Source: Misgurnus anguillicaudatus (taxonomy: Eukaryota > Chordata > Actinopteri > Cypriniformes > Cobitidae). From it: a stretch of 64,000 nucleotides of DNA. Positions 52,555 to 63,940 of this stretch are shown in pieces. The position numbers were made by a program, and so were the translations under genes. The stretch lies in assembly GCF_027580225.2 (NCBI RefSeq), contig NC_073348.2, positions 41,394,001-41,458,000 of the forward strand, written 5' to 3'. The notes below the pieces were generated by a model. The model was given only the letters and a program-made list of their open reading frames with translations, was not told the origin of the DNA and did no database searches. Each line of letters starts with the position of its first letter. Positions within the stretch are counted from its first letter, which is position 1.

Positions 52555-53314
52555 CAGTAATTCTCAAAGTGTGGTCCGCGGACCACTAGTGGTCCGCCAA
52601 ACCCCCCCAGTGGTCCGCCAAAAGATGACCTAAACTAGGCAAGTGTTTATAGAATCGTCACTTATTTAAGTAGATTTTTAATGCACTTGCGAAACTGTCA
52701 TATCAGTTCTTGCCTTTCTGTTTTAATAACGTAAAAATGGATCGGTTGGCTAAACCAAAGAGGAGTCAAAATAAAAGATCAAGCATCAACTGAAAGTAGC
52801 TCAGATCCACAGATCTATTTGTTTTTATGTACTAGTTTTTGTTCATGTGTAAAACCCCTTATAATTTCAGTGATTTTGGACATTAAAGGGAACATTTTTT
52901 CAGTATTTTATTGTTACCATAGTTACAACCATAGACATCATATACCCACCACCTCAGTTTTAAACTAATGGCTCTTTGGAATGACATTAAGTGGGACCTA
53001 GGCTGTTATAGTATGTTTAATCGCATTTTTTTCACATGTGCAGTTTGTTGTTCATATTAAGCTGCAACTCGTTTTACATTTACTTTTTCAAATGAAATTA
53101 AATTCATATAATAATTTCTGAACATAGCATTGCATTTTTGTTTAAAAAATTAGTTTTTGACTTGAAACAGTTGCATATTGAACTTAAACTTAGCTTATCC
53201 TTCCTATTTTGTTGTTTTTTGGGGGAGTGTTAGAGTGGGATTTTGTTAGGTGGTCCTCAGAAAAAAAATGGAAGATAAAGTGGTCCTTGGGCTGAAAAAG
53301 TTTGAGAAACACTG
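52555..53314. mobile_element. Non-autonomous hAT element, 760 bp, perfect 8-bp TSD
   Basis: Ends CAGTAATTCTCAAAG and TTTGAGAAACACTG are inverted. Perfect 8-bp direct repeats GTCTACAG flank the element (52547-52554 and 53315-53322). The left side holds the GTGGTCCGCGGACCAC palindrome common in fish hAT elements, and the right side has GGTCCT copies. No transposase ORF. Confidence 0.88.
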
Positions 53315-53322
53315 GTCTACAG

Positions 53323-54049
53323 TGAGTATTAATAATGTGGCTGTTCTGACTTCTATTGTAAGATGATTTCACCAAGCAGGAGTAGGGAAGGAAAATGAGT
53401 GAAAAGTGATTTAGTGCATTTTTGTGAAGGTAAGATAAGGTGCAACTTCTTTACTGAAATTAACATTCCGGATGGCGTGTAGCAATGCAGTAAAGTGTAA
53501 ATGTATGCTGGTGCAGTGCCAGGGAAAGTTCTGTAAGTGATCAGTAGTGACACACACTTCAACCGGTAACGAGTGGAGAGAGATGAAGAGCAATGTTAGA
53601 CTTTTTGAACTCTTGGAAGATGACCCTTGGAAGCTTTATAATAATTATTTTTGTTGTAGATCTGTTTAATTACAAAACAGTATGCATAAATTAAGTCATT
53701 ATTGTACAAATTTACACGTGTGAATTTTATTTATTTATTTGCATATGTATTAGGTCATACAGCTTTAACAAGTAAAGGTCAACTGACAGGCACACATGCA
53801 GCAGGTAAATGTATCATGTGTAGATTTTGCAGAAAGAACTTATCCTTCTTTATTTAAATTTAAAAAATTCTTTGGAGTGTAGACTTTTTGTTTCCTAGGT
53901 TAATTTACAGCACTTATGATTAAAAAATAATCCTCTTTGCCTCCACTTTTATGTTCATGTCTGTTTTGGTGTTAATACCAGTTGACACTACATAAATTAC
54001 TTTTTAAATATATGCTTAGACAGTTGTTTCCAGCTTATTGTATTATAAC
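53323..54049. other. Gene-free AT-rich DNA
   Basis: The first few dozen bases continue the interrupted K-M-A reading frame to a TGA at about 53360. Beyond that I see no gene or structured repeat. Confidence 0.45.
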
Positions 54050-54239
54050 ACCAACCCTACCCTGCCCCTTTCCCTAACCCCAATTTCAGTAACCCTAGGA
54101 TTCCCTAACCCTATTTTTTATTTTAAACCTTGATTATTATGAATTCCGAACCCGTCCCCACTTCTTACCCTAAACCCAACCCCACAACTTGTATAATTTC
54201 ACCCCTGCCCCTTTTCTTTATTTTTCAATTTTGATATTT

Positions 54240-54240
<1 letters not shown>
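54050..54240. repeat. Degenerate CCCTAA-like DNA
   Basis: Scattered CCCTAA, ACCCTA and AACCCC words on the plus strand (C-strand orientation) without regular period, followed by a (CA)n run at 54242-54276. This is the beginning of the subtelomere-like domain. Confidence 0.6.
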
Positions 54241-54279
<39 letters not shown>

Positions 54280-54370
54280 TTTGGCATATTGTTTTATTCT
54301 TTTGAGATGTATTTAAATTTGTCTTACCTGTTTTCTACCCAGAGAAAAAGTTTTTGAAATACACCCGTGC

Positions 54371-54510
54371 CTAACCCTAAATACAAACCCTAAAAAGACA
54401 CCAACCCTAACCCTAACCCTAAGCTTGGCCTCAAATCCCTAGTCCCTAACCCTAAACATCTAACCCCTAACCCTAACCTAACCTAACCCTAATATTAGGG
54501 TTAGGTTATT
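54371..54510. repeat. Interstitial telomeric repeat with a strand switch
   Basis: CCCTAA-type repeats (plus strand) dominate to about 54494 and turn into TTAGGG at 54496-54509. The junction TAACCCTAATATTAGGGTTA is a perfect palindrome. More TTAGGG/TTAGG words follow at 54571-54592. Confidence 0.8.
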
Positions 54511-54956
54511 TGTCGTACAGACTTAACTGTACGCTATGCTCCACCCCCAGACTGCCTACACGGCTGTTGGTTAGGGTTAGGTTAGGGTATAGGGGGTAAA
54601 TGCAGGATCAGTCAAATGACTGATCCTCAAATATCTCTTGATAGGAAGGTCGTAGAGACTTCAATCCAAGTTCAAACTGTTCCCTTTTTGATTGCGCTTC
54701 TTTTGGTACCACGCTCGACTTCCTGTGATAACCGGAAGTCTGTGTAAAACCGGAAATAAACATTAAAATGCTTATATCTCGAGAACGGAAGGTCATAGAG
54801 ACACGGGGACAAGTGTGGCGTGTTCCTCGTAGTCGAATTATGTCAGACGAAAGTGTTCAGATTTACCGTACGTCGTGGGAGAAGGATTTTTGAGTTTGGA
54901 CTTGGTGTTTTTTTGTGATTTTTGAATGTTTTTTTGTGATTTTGAATGGTTTCTTA

Positions 54957-55137
54957 TGCCCATTCCCCACGAACCTTGGGGTTAGGAAAGGGGATGGTGG
55001 GGGGATAAAAGAATGTGTGAAAAACGAGTGAAAAACGAGTGGGTTAGGGTGAAAAGGGTTGAAAATGACTGAGAAAGGCTATGCCTCTTCCCCACGAACC
55101 TTGGGGTTAGGAAAGGGGATGGTGGGGGGATAAAAGA
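54957..55137. repeat. Duplicated 54-bp G-rich segment
   Basis: The segment containing CCCCACGAACCTTGGGGTTAGG and GGATGGTGGGGGGATAAAAGAA occurs at 54963-55014 and again at 55090-55138. Confidence 0.8.
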
Positions 55138-55395
55138 ACGAGTAAAAACGAGCAAAAACGAGTGAAAATGTGTGAAAAAGAAGTGAAAACGAGTAAAAAC
55201 TAGTGAAAATGAGTAAAAACGAGTGAAAACGAGTAAAAACGAGTGAATATGAGGGAAAATGTGTGAAAAAGAAGTGAAAACGAGTGAAAATGAGTGAAAA
55301 ACGAGTAAAAACGAGTGAAAACGAGTGAAAATTAGTGAAAAACGAGTAAAAACGAGTGAAAACTAGTGAAAAACGAGTAAAAACGAGTGAAAATG
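55011..55395 (+). repeat. Minisatellite (GAGTGAAAAC)n
   Basis: About thirty 10-11-bp copies of GAGTGAAAAC/GAGTAAAAAC with variants (AGAAGTGAAA, TAGTGAAAA). Within it a larger block containing GTGTGAAAAAGAAGTGAAAA recurs (55168 and 55260). Confidence 0.85.
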
Positions 55396-56383
55396 TTAGT
55401 TTTTCGAGCTAATTTTGTTTGCGTTTCAGCTTGACGTAGCAAGGTCAGAGAGACTTGCTGGTGGGTTCGTTGGAAAGCCCTGGACGAGACCTTTCCAACG
55501 AGCCCAATGTCGAGGGTGTGGCACTTTCAGGGGCGGAGCTATAGGCATTTGTGTCTAAACGTTCATCTTTTTGTAGGGTTAGGGTTAGGGTTAGGGTTAG
55601 GGTTAACCGTACAACGACATCCCCCCGTGACAGTATCACCAGCCTGCACGGTTTGGTTGAGGGACACCGAGGAAAAGGCACTGGCCGACGCCTGTTGTGG
55701 TGGATCTGGATTCACCTACACCTTTACCCAGAAAGAGATAAATGATTTAACTTTGTCTTATTATCCTTTAGTTTGAATCATGTCAACTGTGGACGAGGTT
55801 ATCATCCACTGGTGCTTCAGACTCTTCCCTTGTAAAAGTTCTGCTCCGAGTTTGTTAAAATTGTATGCGTATCTTGCTCTAAAGTCCTGTCCTTATTGAA
55901 GTTTGAGTTAATATTGCGTAATATAGCATTCTGTTTTTATGAGTCTGTCATCTAATATTCAGAGTTCTGTTCATTTATATATTATTATTTGTTATTGTCT
56001 TTTCTTTATAACTTGGATGGACTGTAATTTATTGTAATTTTTGAATACCGTTTTGTTTTGTATCCAGGAAGGATTTAAGGTAAACGGTTGTTTGTTTTAG
56101 TATTTAAAAAGTGCTGACCTTAGGTTTTAGGGAAGGATTTGAAGTCAATCTTGTATAGAGTTTTTGATTTTGTTACTATCTCTATGGTGCTTGACTTCAG
56201 GATTAGCCAAGATACAGGTATATTTTAGTTTGTTTTCGTGTTTACGACATCCTGACATTAGGTTAAGGGATATGTTAGGTATTTTAAGGTTCGAGTTAAG
56301 TATAGTCCTTACTATGCATCCCTATGGTGCCTGACTTTAGGATTAGAAACAGTTAAGGTAATTGGTAGTTTGTTATAGTGTTT
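55396..56383. other. Subtelomeric single-copy-looking DNA with a short telomeric array
   Basis: Contains five pure TTAGGG units at about 55576-55605, and two loosely similar stretches around 56100-56220 and 56250-56370 (both with CTATGGTGC(T/C)TGACTT(C/T)AGGATTAG), suggesting an old duplication. Short ORFs here are not convincing genes. Confidence 0.45.
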
Positions 56384-56430
56384 AGGGTTAGGGTTAGGTT
56401 AGGGTTAGGGTTAGGTTAGGTTAGGTTAGG
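56384..56430 (+). repeat. TTAGGG/TTAGG spacer before unit 1
   Basis: Mixed TTAGGG and TTAGG repeats leading directly into the first 1786-bp unit. Confidence 0.9.
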
Positions 56431-58216
56431 TTATAGGCATAAATACGAAGAGTGCACCCCCTGGAAGTGCACCCCCTGAGATTTCTTTCTTGTATATCTC
56501 TAATCTGGTTTGTAGTAGAGAGCTAAATCTTGGTATATATACTAATTGGAGGACGCCCGATCGATTGGGCGTGGTTTGAAGTCGATAGCGCCACCACCGG
56601 CTTAGATACGGTACTGCAAAGTTTTTTTTTTTTTTTTTTTCAAGACTTGGGTACAAATTTTATATGTATATATACTATTTCGAGGGTGCCAAACACGATG
56701 GCGGTGTTTTTGAGTCGATCGGACCTTCCGTTCTTGAATGCACCCCCACTTTAAGTAGTGCACCCCAAATTTTTTTTATTCTATATACAAATTTAATATG
56801 TATATATACTATTTCAAGGTTGCCAAACACGATGGCGTTGTTTTTGAGTCGATCGGAGCTTCCGTTCTCGAATGCACCCCCACTTTAAGTAGTGCACCCC
56901 AAATTTTTTTATTCTATATATAAATTTAATATGTATATATACTATTTCAAGGGTGCCAAACACGATGGCGTTGTTTTTGAGTCGATCAGATCTTCCGTTC
57001 TTGAATGCACCCCCACTTTAAGTAGTGCACCCCAAATTTTTTTATTCTATATACAAATTTAATATGTATATATACTATTTCAAGGCTGCCAAACACGATG
57101 GCGTTGTTTTTGAGTCCATCGGAGCTTCCGTTCTGGAATGCACCCCCCTTTAAATAGTGCCCCCCAACAGTTTTCAGTTTTATATACCAATATTATATGT
57201 ATTTATTGTATTTTGAGGGAGCTGAACACAATGTTGGTGTTTTTGAGTCTATCTGATGTTCCGTTTTTGAGTGCACCTCTAGTGGATATTGTGCACCAAC
57301 AATTATTAATGATTTAATTTAAAATCTATATTTGTATTTATTATTTGTTATGTGCAGAACACATTGGTGGTGTTTATGAGGCAATGTGAGCTTTTATTTT
57401 TGATTGCACACCTATTAAAACTTTGTATATAGGGTTAGGAGTTCAGGTTAGTCCAGAGACTGAACAAGTCCAGACTCGGTTTGCATGGGCCATCAGTCAA
57501 CTGACCACTCCGAGCAATCCCATCAGCGCCCCCAGGAACAGAAAGGCCCCCACCCCACAGTCCCACTGTATGTATGGTTTGTTGTACCGTATGTCAAAAG
57601 GTATAAGAACATACCTGAGGTATCCATGTACGTAGAGAAACTGTGAGTTCCACATCCACAATCAACAGGTGAACAATTCTTTAATCATGTATAATTTTAA
57701 TCTCATCAGTGTCTTGTGTTTGTAATTTTTTGTTTTAATATGAATTATTATATGTGTGTATATATACTGTGTATATAATGTGTGTGCCTCCTATGGGGTA
57801 TTTTTAATATTTATGTTTATATTTATATTGTGTGTAAGATCATGTGTATTATATTACCATATTTTTGTATGGTATAAGTGAATTCAATGTATTGTGATAT
57901 AGGGGTTATGAATGAATAGTGTTTCAATTATAAAGGGTTGTGGCCTACAGGGTTGGGGGCTATTTGTCAATGAAAGGATAATCTTAGGTTTTGTGACCTT
58001 GGGGTTAGGGAATGGGGGGGATATACGCTTAGGTCATGTGACCTTGGGGTTAGGAAAAGGGTAGGTTGGGGCTTCTATCAGTGTGTATGGGGAGATCAGG
58101 GCTCAGGTTTTGTGACCTTGGGGTTAGGGAAAGGGGTAGGTGTGGTGTTCTATTTTTGTTGTTGTGGCAAATTGCACAGATATCACCTGACTTGGGGTTA
58201 GGCGTAAAGCAAACTG
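56431..58216 (+). repeat. Subtelomeric repeat unit 1 (1786 bp)
   Basis: Starts TTATAGGCATAAATACG and ends GGCGTAAAGCAAACTG. It contains an oligo-T tract of 19, then about six internal ~133-bp subrepeats marked by GCCAAACACGATGGCG and GCACCCC(C)ACTTTAAGTAGTG, then a unique AT-rich segment, and a right part with three CTTGGGGTTAGG motifs. Short ORFs in both strands (70-76 codons) are the same in every copy but overlap low-complexity DNA, so I do not call them genes. Confidence 0.92.
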
Positions 58217-58242
58217 TTAGGTTAGGTTAGGGTTAGGTTAGG
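58217..58242 (+). repeat. 26-bp telomeric-variant spacer
   Basis: Two TTAGG, one mixed TTAGGG and further TTAGG units. The same 26 bp recur at 61957-61982. Confidence 0.9.
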
Positions 58243-60029
58243 TTATAGGCATAAATACGAAGAGTGCACCCCCTGGAAGTGCACCCCCTGAGATTTCTTT
58301 CTTGTATATCTCTAATCTGGTTTGTAGTAGAGAGCTAAATCTTGGTATATATACTAATTGGAGGACGCCCGATCGATTGGGCGTGGTTTGAAGTCGATAG
58401 CGCCACCACCGGCTTAGATACGGTACTGCAAAGTTTTTTTTTTTTTTTTTTTTCAAGACTTGGGTACAAATTTTATATGTATATATACTATTTCGAGGGT
58501 GCCAAACACGATGGCGGTGTTTTTGAGTCGATCGGACCTTCCGTTCTTGAATGCACCCCCACTTTAAGTAGTGCACCCCAAATTTTTTTTATTCTATATA
58601 CAAATTTAATATGTATATATACTATTTCAAGGTTGCCAAACACGATGGCGTTGTTTTTGAGTCGATCGGAGCTTCCGTTCTCGAATGCACCCCCACTTTA
58701 AGTAGTGCACCCCAAATTTTTTTATTCTATATATAAATTTAATATGTATATATACTATTTCAAGGGTGCCAAACACGATGGCGTTGTTTTTGAGTCGATC
58801 AGATCTTCCGTTCTTGAATGCACCCCCACTTTAAGTAGTGCACCCCAAATTTTTTTATTCTATATACAAATTTAATATGTATATATACTATTTCAAGGCT
58901 GCCAAACACGATGGCGTTGTTTTTGAGTCCATCGGAGCTTCCGTTCTGGAATGCACCCCCCTTTAAATAGTGCCCCCCAACAGTTTTCAGTTTTATATAC
59001 CAATATTATATGTATTTATTGTATTTTGAGGGAGCTGAACACAATGTTGGTGTTTTTGAGTCTATCTGATGTTCCGTTTTTGAGTGCACCTCTAGTGGAT
59101 ATTGTGCACCAACAATTATTAATGATTTAATTTAAAATCTATATTTGTATTTATTATTTGTTATGTGCAGAACACATTGGTGGTGTTTATGAGGCAATGT
59201 GAGCTTTTATTTTTGATTGCACACCTATTAAAACTTTGTATATAGGGTTAGGAGTTCAGGTTAGTCCAGAGACTGAACAAGTCCAGACTCGGTTTGCATG
59301 GGCCATCAGTCAACTGACCACTCCGAGCAATCCCATCAGCGCCCCCAGGAACAGAAAGGCCCCCACCCCACAGTCCCACTGTATGTATGGTTTGTTGTAC
59401 CGTATGTCAAAAGGTATAAGAACATACCTGAGGTATCCATGTACGTAGAGAAACTGTGAGTTCCACATCCACAATCAACAGGTGAACAATTCTTTAATCA
59501 TGTATAATTTTAATCTCATCAGTGTCTTGTGTTTGTAATTTTTTGTTTTAATATGAATTATTATATGTGTGTATATATACTGTGTATATAATGTGTGTGC
59601 CTCCTATGGGGTATTTTTAATATTTATGTTTATATTTATATTGTGTGTAAGATCATGTGTATTATATTACCATATTTTTGTATGGTATAAGTGAATTCAA
59701 TGTATTGTGATATAGGGGTTATGAATGAATAGTGTTTCAATTATAAAGGGTTGTGGCCTACAGGGTTGGGGGCTATTTGTCAATGAAAGGATAATCTTAG
59801 GTTTTGTGACCTTGGGGTTAGGGAATGGGGGGGATATACGCTTAGGTCATGTGACCTTGGGGTTAGGAAAAGGGTAGGTTGGGGCTTCTATCAGTGTGTA
59901 TGGGGAGATCAGGGCTCAGGTTTTGTGACCTTGGGGTTAGGGAAAGGGGTAGGTGTGGTGTTCTATTTTTGTTGTTGTGGCAAATTGCACAGATATCACC
60001 TGACTTGGGGTTAGGCGTAAAGCAAACTG
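58243..60029 (+). repeat. Subtelomeric repeat unit 2 (1787 bp)
   Basis: Same as unit 1 by eye; the one-base difference in length is an oligo-T of 20 instead of 19. All internal landmarks and ORF translations match. Confidence 0.92.
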
Positions 60030-60170
60030 TTAGGTTAGGTTAGGGTTAGGTTAGGGTTAGGGTTAGGTTAGGGTTAGGTTAGGTTAGGGTTAGGTTAGGG
60101 TTAGGTTAGGGTTAGGTTAGGGTTAGGTTAGGGTTAGGGTTAGGTTAGGGTTAGTTAGGGTTAGGTTAGG
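60030..60170 (+). repeat. 141-bp telomeric-variant spacer
   Basis: Irregular mix of TTAGGG, TTAGG and one TTAG. Its first 60 bp are identical to the spacer following unit 4 (63941-64000). Confidence 0.9.
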
Positions 60171-61956
60171 TTATAGGCATAAATACGAAGAGTGCACCCC
60201 CTGGAAGTGCACCCCCTGAGATTTCTTTCTTGTATATCTCTAATCTGGTTTGTAGTAGAGAGCTAAATCTTGGTATATATACTAATTGGAGGACGCCCGA
60301 TCGATTGGGCGTGGTTTGAAGTCGATAGCGCCACCACCGGCTTAGATACGGTACTGCAAAGTTTTTTTTTTTTTTTTTTTCAAGACTTGGGTACAAATTT
60401 TATATGTATATATACTATTTCGAGGGTGCCAAACACGATGGCGGTGTTTTTGAGTCGATCGGACCTTCCGTTCTTGAATGCACCCCCACTTTAAGTAGTG
60501 CACCCCAAATTTTTTTTATTCTATATACAAATTTAATATGTATATATACTATTTCAAGGTTGCCAAACACGATGGCGTTGTTTTTGAGTCGATCGGAGCT
60601 TCCGTTCTCGAATGCACCCCCACTTTAAGTAGTGCACCCCAAATTTTTTTATTCTATATATAAATTTAATATGTATATATACTATTTCAAGGGTGCCAAA
60701 CACGATGGCGTTGTTTTTGAGTCGATCAGATCTTCCGTTCTTGAATGCACCCCCACTTTAAGTAGTGCACCCCAAATTTTTTTATTCTATATACAAATTT
60801 AATATGTATATATACTATTTCAAGGCTGCCAAACACGATGGCGTTGTTTTTGAGTCCATCGGAGCTTCCGTTCTGGAATGCACCCCCCTTTAAATAGTGC
60901 CCCCCAACAGTTTTCAGTTTTATATACCAATATTATATGTATTTATTGTATTTTGAGGGAGCTGAACACAATGTTGGTGTTTTTGAGTCTATCTGATGTT
61001 CCGTTTTTGAGTGCACCTCTAGTGGATATTGTGCACCAACAATTATTAATGATTTAATTTAAAATCTATATTTGTATTTATTATTTGTTATGTGCAGAAC
61101 ACATTGGTGGTGTTTATGAGGCAATGTGAGCTTTTATTTTTGATTGCACACCTATTAAAACTTTGTATATAGGGTTAGGAGTTCAGGTTAGTCCAGAGAC
61201 TGAACAAGTCCAGACTCGGTTTGCATGGGCCATCAGTCAACTGACCACTCCGAGCAATCCCATCAGCGCCCCCAGGAACAGAAAGGCCCCCACCCCACAG
61301 TCCCACTGTATGTATGGTTTGTTGTACCGTATGTCAAAAGGTATAAGAACATACCTGAGGTATCCATGTACGTAGAGAAACTGTGAGTTCCACATCCACA
61401 ATCAACAGGTGAACAATTCTTTAATCATGTATAATTTTAATCTCATCAGTGTCTTGTGTTTGTAATTTTTTGTTTTAATATGAATTATTATATGTGTGTA
61501 TATATACTGTGTATATAATGTGTGTGCCTCCTATGGGGTATTTTTAATATTTATGTTTATATTTATATTGTGTGTAAGATCATGTGTATTATATTACCAT
61601 ATTTTTGTATGGTATAAGTGAATTCAATGTATTGTGATATAGGGGTTATGAATGAATAGTGTTTCAATTATAAAGGGTTGTGGCCTACAGGGTTGGGGGC
61701 TATTTGTCAATGAAAGGATAATCTTAGGTTTTGTGACCTTGGGGTTAGGGAATGGGGGGGATATACGCTTAGGTCATGTGACCTTGGGGTTAGGAAAAGG
61801 GTAGGTTGGGGCTTCTATCAGTGTGTATGGGGAGATCAGGGCTCAGGTTTTGTGACCTTGGGGTTAGGGAAAGGGGTAGGTGTGGTGTTCTATTTTTGTT
61901 GTTGTGGCAAATTGCACAGATATCACCTGACTTGGGGTTAGGCGTAAAGCAAACTG
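60171..61956 (+). repeat. Subtelomeric repeat unit 3 (1786 bp)
   Basis: Copy of unit 1 with the same length, oligo-T of 19, and identical short ORF translations. Confidence 0.92.
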
Positions 61957-61982
61957 TTAGGTTAGGTTAGGGTTAGGTTAGG
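61957..61982 (+). repeat. 26-bp telomeric-variant spacer (second copy)
   Basis: Identical to 58217-58242. It is followed by a unit stub instead of a full unit. Confidence 0.9.
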
Positions 61983-62045
61983 TTATAGGCATAAATACGA
62001 AGAGTGCACCCCCTGGAAGTGCACCCCCTGAGATTTCTTTCTTGT
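61983..62045 (+). repeat. 63-bp truncated stub of the subtelomeric unit
   Basis: Matches the first 63 bp of the unit (TTATAGGCATAA ... ATTTCTTTCTTGT) and then passes directly into TTAGGG repeats, at a point with T/TA microhomology. Confidence 0.9.
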
Positions 62046-62154
62046 TAGGGTTAGGGTTAGGGTTAGGGTTAGGGTTAGGGTTAGGGTTAGGGTTAGGGTT
62101 AGGGTTAGGGTTAGGGTTAGGTTAGGGTTAGGTTAGGTTAGGGTTAGGGTTAGG
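62046..62154 (+). repeat. Telomeric array, mostly pure TTAGGG
   Basis: About 13 uninterrupted TTAGGG units, then mixed TTAGG/TTAGGG before unit 4. It is the purest telomeric array in the window. Confidence 0.92.
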
Positions 62155-63940
62155 TTATAGGCATAAATACGAAGAGTGCACCCCCTGGAAGTGCACCCCC
62201 TGAGATTTCTTTCTTGTATATCTCTAATCTGGTTTGTAGTAGAGAGCTAAATCTTGGTATATATACTAATTGGAGGACGCCCGATCGATTGGGCGTGGTT
62301 TGAAGTCGATAGCGCCACCACCGGCTTAGATACGGTACTGCAAAGTTTTTTTTTTTTTTTTTTTCAAGACTTGGGTACAAATTTTATATGTATATATACT
62401 ATTTCGAGGGTGCCAAACACGATGGCGGTGTTTTTGAGTCGATCGGACCTTCCGTTCTTGAATGCACCCCCACTTTAAGTAGTGCACCCCAAATTTTTTT
62501 TATTCTATATACAAATTTAATATGTATATATACTATTTCAAGGTTGCCAAACACGATGGCGTTGTTTTTGAGTCGATCGGAGCTTCCGTTCTCGAATGCA
62601 CCCCCACTTTAAGTAGTGCACCCCAAATTTTTTTATTCTATATATAAATTTAATATGTATATATACTATTTCAAGGGTGCCAAACACGATGGCGTTGTTT
62701 TTGAGTCGATCAGATCTTCCGTTCTTGAATGCACCCCCACTTTAAGTAGTGCACCCCAAATTTTTTTATTCTATATACAAATTTAATATGTATATATACT
62801 ATTTCAAGGCTGCCAAACACGATGGCGTTGTTTTTGAGTCCATCGGAGCTTCCGTTCTGGAATGCACCCCCCTTTAAATAGTGCCCCCCAACAGTTTTCA
62901 GTTTTATATACCAATATTATATGTATTTATTGTATTTTGAGGGAGCTGAACACAATGTTGGTGTTTTTGAGTCTATCTGATGTTCCGTTTTTGAGTGCAC
63001 CTCTAGTGGATATTGTGCACCAACAATTATTAATGATTTAATTTAAAATCTATATTTGTATTTATTATTTGTTATGTGCAGAACACATTGGTGGTGTTTA
63101 TGAGGCAATGTGAGCTTTTATTTTTGATTGCACACCTATTAAAACTTTGTATATAGGGTTAGGAGTTCAGGTTAGTCCAGAGACTGAACAAGTCCAGACT
63201 CGGTTTGCATGGGCCATCAGTCAACTGACCACTCCGAGCAATCCCATCAGCGCCCCCAGGAACAGAAAGGCCCCCACCCCACAGTCCCACTGTATGTATG
63301 GTTTGTTGTACCGTATGTCAAAAGGTATAAGAACATACCTGAGGTATCCATGTACGTAGAGAAACTGTGAGTTCCACATCCACAATCAACAGGTGAACAA
63401 TTCTTTAATCATGTATAATTTTAATCTCATCAGTGTCTTGTGTTTGTAATTTTTTGTTTTAATATGAATTATTATATGTGTGTATATATACTGTGTATAT
63501 AATGTGTGTGCCTCCTATGGGGTATTTTTAATATTTATGTTTATATTTATATTGTGTGTAAGATCATGTGTATTATATTACCATATTTTTGTATGGTATA
63601 AGTGAATTCAATGTATTGTGATATAGGGGTTATGAATGAATAGTGTTTCAATTATAAAGGGTTGTGGCCTACAGGGTTGGGGGCTATTTGTCAATGAAAG
63701 GATAATCTTAGGTTTTGTGACCTTGGGGTTAGGGAATGGGGGGGATATACGCTTAGGTCATGTGACCTTGGGGTTAGGAAAAGGGTAGGTTGGGGCTTCT
63801 ATCAGTGTGTATGGGGAGATCAGGGCTCAGGTTTTGTGACCTTGGGGTTAGGGAAAGGGGTAGGTGTGGTGTTCTATTTTTGTTGTTGTGGCAAATTGCA
63901 CAGATATCACCTGACTTGGGGTTAGGCGTAAAGCAAACTG
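62155..63940 (+). repeat. Subtelomeric repeat unit 4 (1786 bp)
   Basis: Full copy, oligo-T of 19, identical landmarks to units 1-3. Confidence 0.92.

Noticed and set aside
54371..54510. Telomere-telomere fusion point
   Set aside because: A head-to-head fusion reads TTAGGG followed by CCCTAA on one strand. Here the order is reversed.
56426..63359. Repeated ORFs of 70-119 codons in the subtelomeric units
   Set aside because: Their identity between copies merely reflects DNA identity. They overlap each other on both strands, include oligo-T translated as poly-Phe/Lys, and show no domain or codon-bias signal.
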